Below, one piece after another: positions 5,464 to 9,060 of a stretch of 9,060 bases of DNA. The stretch is from JBEIUO01 sp964549785 (lineage in GTDB: Bacteria > Planctomycetota > Phycisphaerae > Phycisphaerales > UBA1924), in assembly GCA_964549785.1 (NCBI GenBank), contig CAZJXA010000135.1, forward strand, positions 1-9,060, written 5' to 3'. The stretch's first letter is position 1; each line of letters opens with the position of its first letter. A model generated the notes under the pieces. It did no database searches. It was not told the origin of the DNA and saw only the letters and a list, made by a program, of their open reading frames with translations. The position numbers and the translations under genes are program-made.

Positions 5464-7455
5464 CTATTCCGCATCGTCAAAGTCGGGGCGATGGGTCTGC
5501 ATTTTGAGAAGGTCGGCGTAGCGGCCGTTTTTCGCGAGCAACTCGTGGTGGGTGCCCTGTTCGGTGATCGCTCCATGCTCCAACACCACGATGCGGTTCG
5601 CGAGCCGGACGGTGCTGAGGCGGTGGGCGATCACGAACGAGGTTCGCCCCTTCATCAGCCTGACGAGGCTGCGCTGAATGAGGCGTTCGCTCTCGGTGTC
5701 GAGGTTGCTGGTGGCCTCATCAAGAATCAGGATGCGCGGATCGGCCAGCAAGGCCCGCGCGATCGCGATCCGCTGCTTCTGCCCGCCTGAGAGCCGGACG
5801 CCGCGCTCGCCGATCACGGTGTTGTAGCGTTTCTCCATCGCCCCGATGAACTCCGAAGCGTTGGCGGCGTCGGCCGCGGCGACGACATCGGCTTCCGAGG
5901 CATCGCGTCGGCCGTACGCGATATTCTCGCGGATGGTGCCGTCGAACAAGAAGACGTCCTGCTCGACGATCCCCAGGAGCGTGCGGTACGAGCGGGGATC
6001 GATCGTCTTGAGGTCCACCCCATCGAACAGAACGCTGCCCGAGGTGGGGTCGTAGAAACGGCAGATCAGGTTGCAGAGCGTGGTTTTGCCCGAACCGCTC
6101 GGGCCGATGAAGGCGATCGTCTCTCCCGCGCGGACGTGCAACGACACGCCGCGAATGACGGGTTGCGGTTCAGAAGGCGGTGGCGCATCGGCCACCGGGT
6201 TCACCGCCGAGGCCGCCTTGGGCTTGGGCTTTGGGTACGCAAACCACACGTCACGGAGGTGGATTTCGCCCCGGGCGGTGCGGCGGTCGACAAACCGGGT
6301 GCCGGGAGATTCCGAGAATTCCGACGGCTCGGCGAGCAGGTCCAGCACGCGGTCGAAGGCCGCCAGATTTGACTGCACCTGTGAGGCGGTGTGGGTGAGC
6401 GTCTCCATCGGGCCCAGGAGCATGAGCAGGTAGGTCGAGAACATCATCAGGTCGCCGATCGAGAGCGTGCCCTTGAGCACCTGCGTGCCGCCATACACCA
6501 GCACCGCGGCGGACGCGACCGGGATGAGGATCGACCACGCGATCTCGACGATCCGTGACCACCACCAGGTGAGGATCTCAATCCGGGTCATGTAGTGCTG
6601 GGCGCCGGTAAAGCGCCCGACTTCCGATCGCTCGCGCCCGAACCCGCGGACGATCCGCATGCCGCCGAAGGTCTCGGTGGTGGTGGCGTCGATGTCCTGC
6701 CGCACGTGCTTGCCGTCGCGGTAGAGGGGGCGGATGCGTGAGATGTACGCGCGCTGGGAGATCCACGCGGCGGGAAGCAGCATCAGCCCGCCGATGAGCA
6801 GCCGCCAATCGACCCACGCCAAGATAGAGAGCGTGCCGACCAGTTGAACGACCGCCTTCCACGGGTTGTAGACCAGACCGAAGAGAAGATCGCCGGCCAT
6901 TCCCGCGTCTTCGCGCAGGAGGCTCGCCATGCCGCCGGTCTTGTAGCGATGGATCGTGACCAGCGGCAGGTGGATCGCGTGCCGGAACGTTTTGTCGCGG
7001 AGTTCGACCTGCATCCGCTTGGTGATGCGGGTCATCTGCCACCTGCCCAAGGTGCCGAGGGTGACGCCGATGGCGGCGAGCCCGACCAGCGCGATGCCGA
7101 TCGCCCAGAGCAGGCGCGACGGGGTCACCGGTTGCGGCAAGAGATCCCACAGCCAGCGCGGCATCGTCTCGAGCCCGCCCTCGGTCAGCACGTGGTCGAT
7201 GACGATCTTGGTGGCCGCCGGCATGGCCAGCGACGTCAGGCACACGATGGTGACCATCGTGAGCGAGAAGGCGAGTGCCCCCCGGTGGGGCCGTACGAAC
7301 GTCCAGAACTGCCCCAGCAACGCGCGGAACGGGCGGTTGCGCTTCGACTTGTCGGGCCGGACGCCCCCGGCGTCGGTGCCGCGCTTCGCATACGACTTGT
7401 CGGCGGCCCGATGGGAAAGATAATCACTGAACCGACGTTTGGAAGACTGACGCAT
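5464..7455 (-). CDS. MsbA-like ABC exporter, fused membrane and ATPase domains
   Basis: A half-transporter of 663 residues that should homodimerise in the inner membrane and export a lipid, drug or peptide; the substrate is not readable. A basic cytosolic N-terminus (1-55) precedes six membrane segments at about 62-83, 115-137, 190-215, 217-233, 302-323 and 331-349. The ATPase domain follows: A-loop Tyr407, Walker A GPSGSGKTT (451-459), Q-loop Gln499, signature LSGGQ (555-559), Walker B ILILDE (575-580) and H-loop His611 in IAHRLST. All catalytic residues are intact. A Pro/Lys/Ala-rich insertion of roughly 20 residues directly after the A-loop tyrosine (within 408-432) is unusual. ATG 7455 is chosen; the in-frame TTG 7476 falls in the loop of a terminator-like hairpin. 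No Shine-Dalgarno is seen. The aminotransferase follows in the same direction. Confidence 0.93.
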   Translation of the reverse strand: MRQSSKRRFSDYLSHRAADKSYAKRGTDAGGVRPDKSKRNRPFRALLGQFWTFVRPHRGALAFSLTMVTIVCLTSLAMPAATKIVIDHVLTEGGLETMPRWLWDLLPQPVTPSRLLWAIGIALVGLAAIGVTLGTLGRWQMTRITKRMQVELRDKTFRHAIHLPLVTIHRYKTGGMASLLREDAGMAGDLLFGLVYNPWKAVVQLVGTLSILAWVDWRLLIGGLMLLPAAWISQRAYISRIRPLYRDGKHVRQDIDATTTETFGGMRIVRGFGRERSEVGRFTGAQHYMTRIEILTWWWSRIVEIAWSILIPVASAAVLVYGGTQVLKGTLSIGDLMMFSTYLLMLLGPMETLTHTASQVQSNLAAFDRVLDLLAEPSEFSESPGTRFVDRRTARGEIHLRDVWFAYPKPKPKAASAVNPVADAPPPSEPQPVIRGVSLHVRAGETIAFIGPSGSGKTTLCNLICRFYDPTSGSVLFDGVDLKTIDPRSYRTLLGIVEQDVFLFDGTIRENIAYGRRDASEADVVAAADAANASEFIGAMEKRYNTVIGERGVRLSGGQKQRIAIARALLADPRILILDEATSNLDTESERLIQRSLVRLMKGRTSFVIAHRLSTVRLANRIVVLEHGAITEQGTHHELLAKNGRYADLLKMQTHRPDFDDAE

Positions 7456-7458
7456 GGG

Positions 7459-7482
7459 AAAAAAGCCGCGGCACAACCACGG
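7459..7482 (-). terminator. Intrinsic-terminator-like hairpin with U6 tract between peptidase and exporter
   Basis: Read on the minus strand, CCGTGG (7482-7477) pairs with CCGCGG (7471-7466), a 6-bp stem with one G-U pair and a 5-base loop, followed by C and six T residues (7464-7459). It lies 58 bases after the peptidase stop codon, so it plausibly ends that transcript. It also touches the exporter start codon at 7455, so exporter mRNA made from the promoter at 7497-7524 would carry it at its 5' end. The stem is short, hence moderate confidence. Confidence 0.5.
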
Positions 7483-7496
7483 GGTGCATACGCGTG

Positions 7497-7524
7497 ACTA
7501 TATGGACGTCCGAACGGCTACCAA
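7497..7524 (-). promoter_or_regulatory. Sigma70-like promoter candidate for the ABC exporter
   Basis: On the minus strand TTGGTA (7524-7519, four of six to consensus) is followed after 16 bases by TATAGT (7502-7497, five of six). Predicted transcription would begin near 7490, about 35 bases before the ATG. It sits in the 84-base gap after the peptidase stop codon, where a promoter for the exporter-aminotransferase pair is expected. Confidence 0.45.
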
Positions 7525-7539
7525 CGCGGCGACCGTCGT

Positions 7540-9060
7540 TCAGCGACCCTCCTCCCACAGCGTGAAGAACGCGATGACGTCGTCGGAGTCGGTGCTGTCG
7601 CTGTTGTCGTAGTCCGCCGCGGGTTCGCCCGCGTCCCACGCGGCAAAGAACGCGACGATGTCGTCGCTGTCCACATCGCCGTCGTTGTCGAAATCCGCGG
7701 TGAACGGGCAGCCCCGCACATAGATCCGGAAGTCGTCCACGCCGGCTTCGACGATGGATCCGGGATCGATGTCGCTGGCGATGAATCGCAGCCGCATCGT
7801 CGCGGTGGGCGTCCTCAGCAAGTCCAGCCGATAGTTGAGCCTGCTCCACGCGTTGGAGTTGTTCGAGACGACCTCGAGTTGATTCCAAACGGAACCGCCG
7901 TCGGTCGAGTATTCCACCCGCATGACGTCGACGTTGGGGTTGGCGCCTTGGTTGTTCGAGAACCACCGCGCGTACTCGACGAACGTTTCCGGGGCTCGCA
8001 GCGCCTGCGGAGGCAGTGCCGAAAACACCGGCGATGTGAGCGTTGTGGCGCCGCCGTCAATATCCCAGGCCCCGACCCCTTCCCCCAGAGGGCCCGTGAT
8101 CCAGCAGTTCGAGCCGTTGGGCGTCGCGTCATCGCCCGGCTGGGCCGATGTGGCTTCGGGGTCGGCCCTTTCCCAGATGCCGCGAACGGCCGTGTCCGTC
8201 GGGGAACCCACGGTCCAGCCGAGGTCGGATTCCATTGAATCGGCGAACGCTACATACTGGCCGATAACCGCTGCGGAGAAGAAGGTCGCGGGAGCGGTGT
8301 CGGGAAGACGAAGCACCGAACCGTTTGCGGCCAGCGCCTCAAAGTACCACTCGATATTCTGTCGGCACACGCCCGGCGGCAGCGCGGCCTCAAATAGATC
8401 TCCGCCGGAAGATGCCATGGGGGTGGCGACAAACGGATCGGAGGGGGACGAGCGGCTGAACACAACCGGGTTGGCGATCCCCAAGGTGGAGGTTCCGGCT
8501 TTCACGCGAAGCCCCACCGGGAGGAACTGCTCCGCGGCGACCAGAGACGGCGGACTGGGATCCTGGCTCAGCAACAGCGGCAACGTAACGAACTCGATGA
8601 GCCGGGCGGCGGCCTCGAAATTCTCTTCCACGGTTGGCAAGATTTGATTGGCGGGGAGCAGGAACCCGAACTGGCCGAGATCGCGGAGTTCGATGGTGAA
8701 CGAGAGAATGCCGCGATCGCCGAAGGCCCAATCCACCGCTCCGCCACTGGCCGGATAGATGGTTGAAAAAATCGGTCCCGCAACGTAGGTCTTGCCGTGA
8801 ATCGAGAAGATGCCCTCGGCCATCGATGCGTTGATCCGGTCGAAGAGTGTGGCGTGCGGCGGCAGCGAACCTGTGTAGGCCCAGGGAGACAACACCAACT
8901 GCGAGAACGAGTGGAAATCGATGTGGGCGCGGAGCCGGGGATTCGCGGTCATGAAGTCCCGCATCGCGGCGGTTTCGGGCTCTGAGAACCCCGACGGGCC
9001 GCGATAGGTGTCGTTCCCGGGATTCGTGCTGGCCCCCAGCCCGCCCCACTCGTACCCCCT
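7540..9060 (-). CDS. Secreted M14 zinc carboxypeptidase with accessory domain and GC-type dockerin tail (5' end outside the window)
   Basis: The last 506 residues are visible; the signal peptide, the first two zinc ligands and the NPDG block lie upstream of the window. Numbering from the window edge: DFHSFSQL (48-55) carries the third zinc-binding histidine, His50; STIYPASGG (99-107) carries the substrate tyrosine, Tyr102; and FTIELRD (121-127) carries the catalytic glutamate, Glu124. The order and wording match the end of pancreatic carboxypeptidase A. After residue 165 come an Ig-like linker region (about 168-268) and a beta-rich, MAM/jelly-roll-like domain (about 270-448) that includes GSIVEAGVDDF (434-444), seen in related planctomycete and Bacteroidetes carboxypeptidases. 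A Gly-Cys pair (450-451) introduces two EF-hand-like repeats (456-506). The enzyme should trim C-terminal residues outside the cell; specificity is not readable. The ATG at 8964 is internal, since homology continues upstream of it to the edge. Confidence 0.93.
   Translation of the reverse strand, partial: RGYEWGGLGASTNPGNDTYRGPSGFSEPETAAMRDFMTANPRLRAHIDFHSFSQLVLSPWAYTGSLPPHATLFDRINASMAEGIFSIHGKTYVAGPIFSTIYPASGGAVDWAFGDRGILSFTIELRDLGQFGFLLPANQILPTVEENFEAAARLIEFVTLPLLLSQDPSPPSLVAAEQFLPVGLRVKAGTSTLGIANPVVFSRSSPSDPFVATPMASSGGDLFEAALPPGVCRQNIEWYFEALAANGSVLRLPDTAPATFFSAAVIGQYVAFADSMESDLGWTVGSPTDTAVRGIWERADPEATSAQPGDDATPNGSNCWITGPLGEGVGAWDIDGGATTLTSPVFSALPPQALRAPETFVEYARWFSNNQGANPNVDVMRVEYSTDGGSVWNQLEVVSNNSNAWSRLNYRLDLLRTPTATMRLRFIASDIDPGSIVEAGVDDFRIYVRGCPFTADFDNDGDVDSDDIVAFFAAWDAGEPAADYDNSDSTDSDDVIAFFTLWEEGR
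7543..7695 (-). repeat. Two in-frame dockerin-like EF-hand repeats, 27-residue period
   Basis: Residues 456-482 and 483-506 of the visible peptidase form two copies of an 81-base unit, each with an acidic 12-residue calcium-type loop and a helix reading DDIVAFF or DDVIAFF followed by a Trp three residues later. The DNA copies remain similar around the helix. Loop 1 (456-467) has the standard D-x-D-x-D-G spacing; loop 2 (483-494) has Ser at position 5 and Asp instead of Gly at position 6. In dockerins such pairs bind calcium and mediate protein attachment; the planctomycete form has no known cellulosome partner here. Confidence 0.75.

Noticed and set aside
7424..7966. 180-codon minus-strand open frame covering the peptidase-exporter gap
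   Set aside because: Out of frame with both genes, Arg/Gln-rich, and would override the dockerin coding frame; no support.

Overview
The window looks like a piece of a GC-rich planctomycete chromosome, most likely class Phycisphaerae (inferred). The clearest pointer is the C-terminal region of the secreted carboxypeptidase at the right end: a Gly-Cys pair followed by two acidic EF-hand-like repeats, the arrangement often called a GC-type dockerin in that group. The form of MnmA, the DUF4190 proteins and the scarcity of Shine-Dalgarno sequences also fit. Gene density is high, with no gene-free stretch above about 160 bases. I see no tRNA, rRNA, CRISPR array, insertion sequence or phage gene.

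Left block, minus strand (about 1-2880): a co-directional run reading glycerate 2-kinase (gckA), peptide chain release factor 1 (prfA), then the tRNA 2-thiouridylase mnmA, which leaves the window at base 1. Two of the three act in translation, as terminator and tRNA modifier. The kinase belongs to central carbon or photorespiratory-type metabolism. Its start codon is problematic.

Middle block, plus strand (3042-4235): a likely operon of three small membrane proteins, two tandem DUF4190 paralogues and a DUF2752 protein. It is driven by a sigma70-like promoter at 2979-3008 in the divergent gap. A T7 run and a GC-rich 8-bp tandem repeat lie between the two paralogues. The function of this group is not known to me.

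Right block, minus strand (4258-9060): a class I/II aminotransferase of the YbdL/kynurenine-methionine type sits downstream of an MsbA-like ABC exporter, 36 bases apart and probably co-transcribed. Upstream of the exporter is the C-terminal two thirds or so of a secreted M14 zinc carboxypeptidase with an accessory beta-rich domain and a dockerin-like tail, cut by the window edge. An intrinsic-terminator-like hairpin plus U-tract lies between peptidase and exporter, directly against the exporter start codon and just downstream of a good promoter candidate. The plus and minus blocks converge at 4235/4258 with only 22 bases between stop codons.

Most of the window is housekeeping. The parts worth a second look are the DUF4190-DUF4190-DUF2752 trio, the missing canonical start of the glycerate kinase, the promoter/hairpin arrangement before the exporter, and the asymmetric dockerin repeats.
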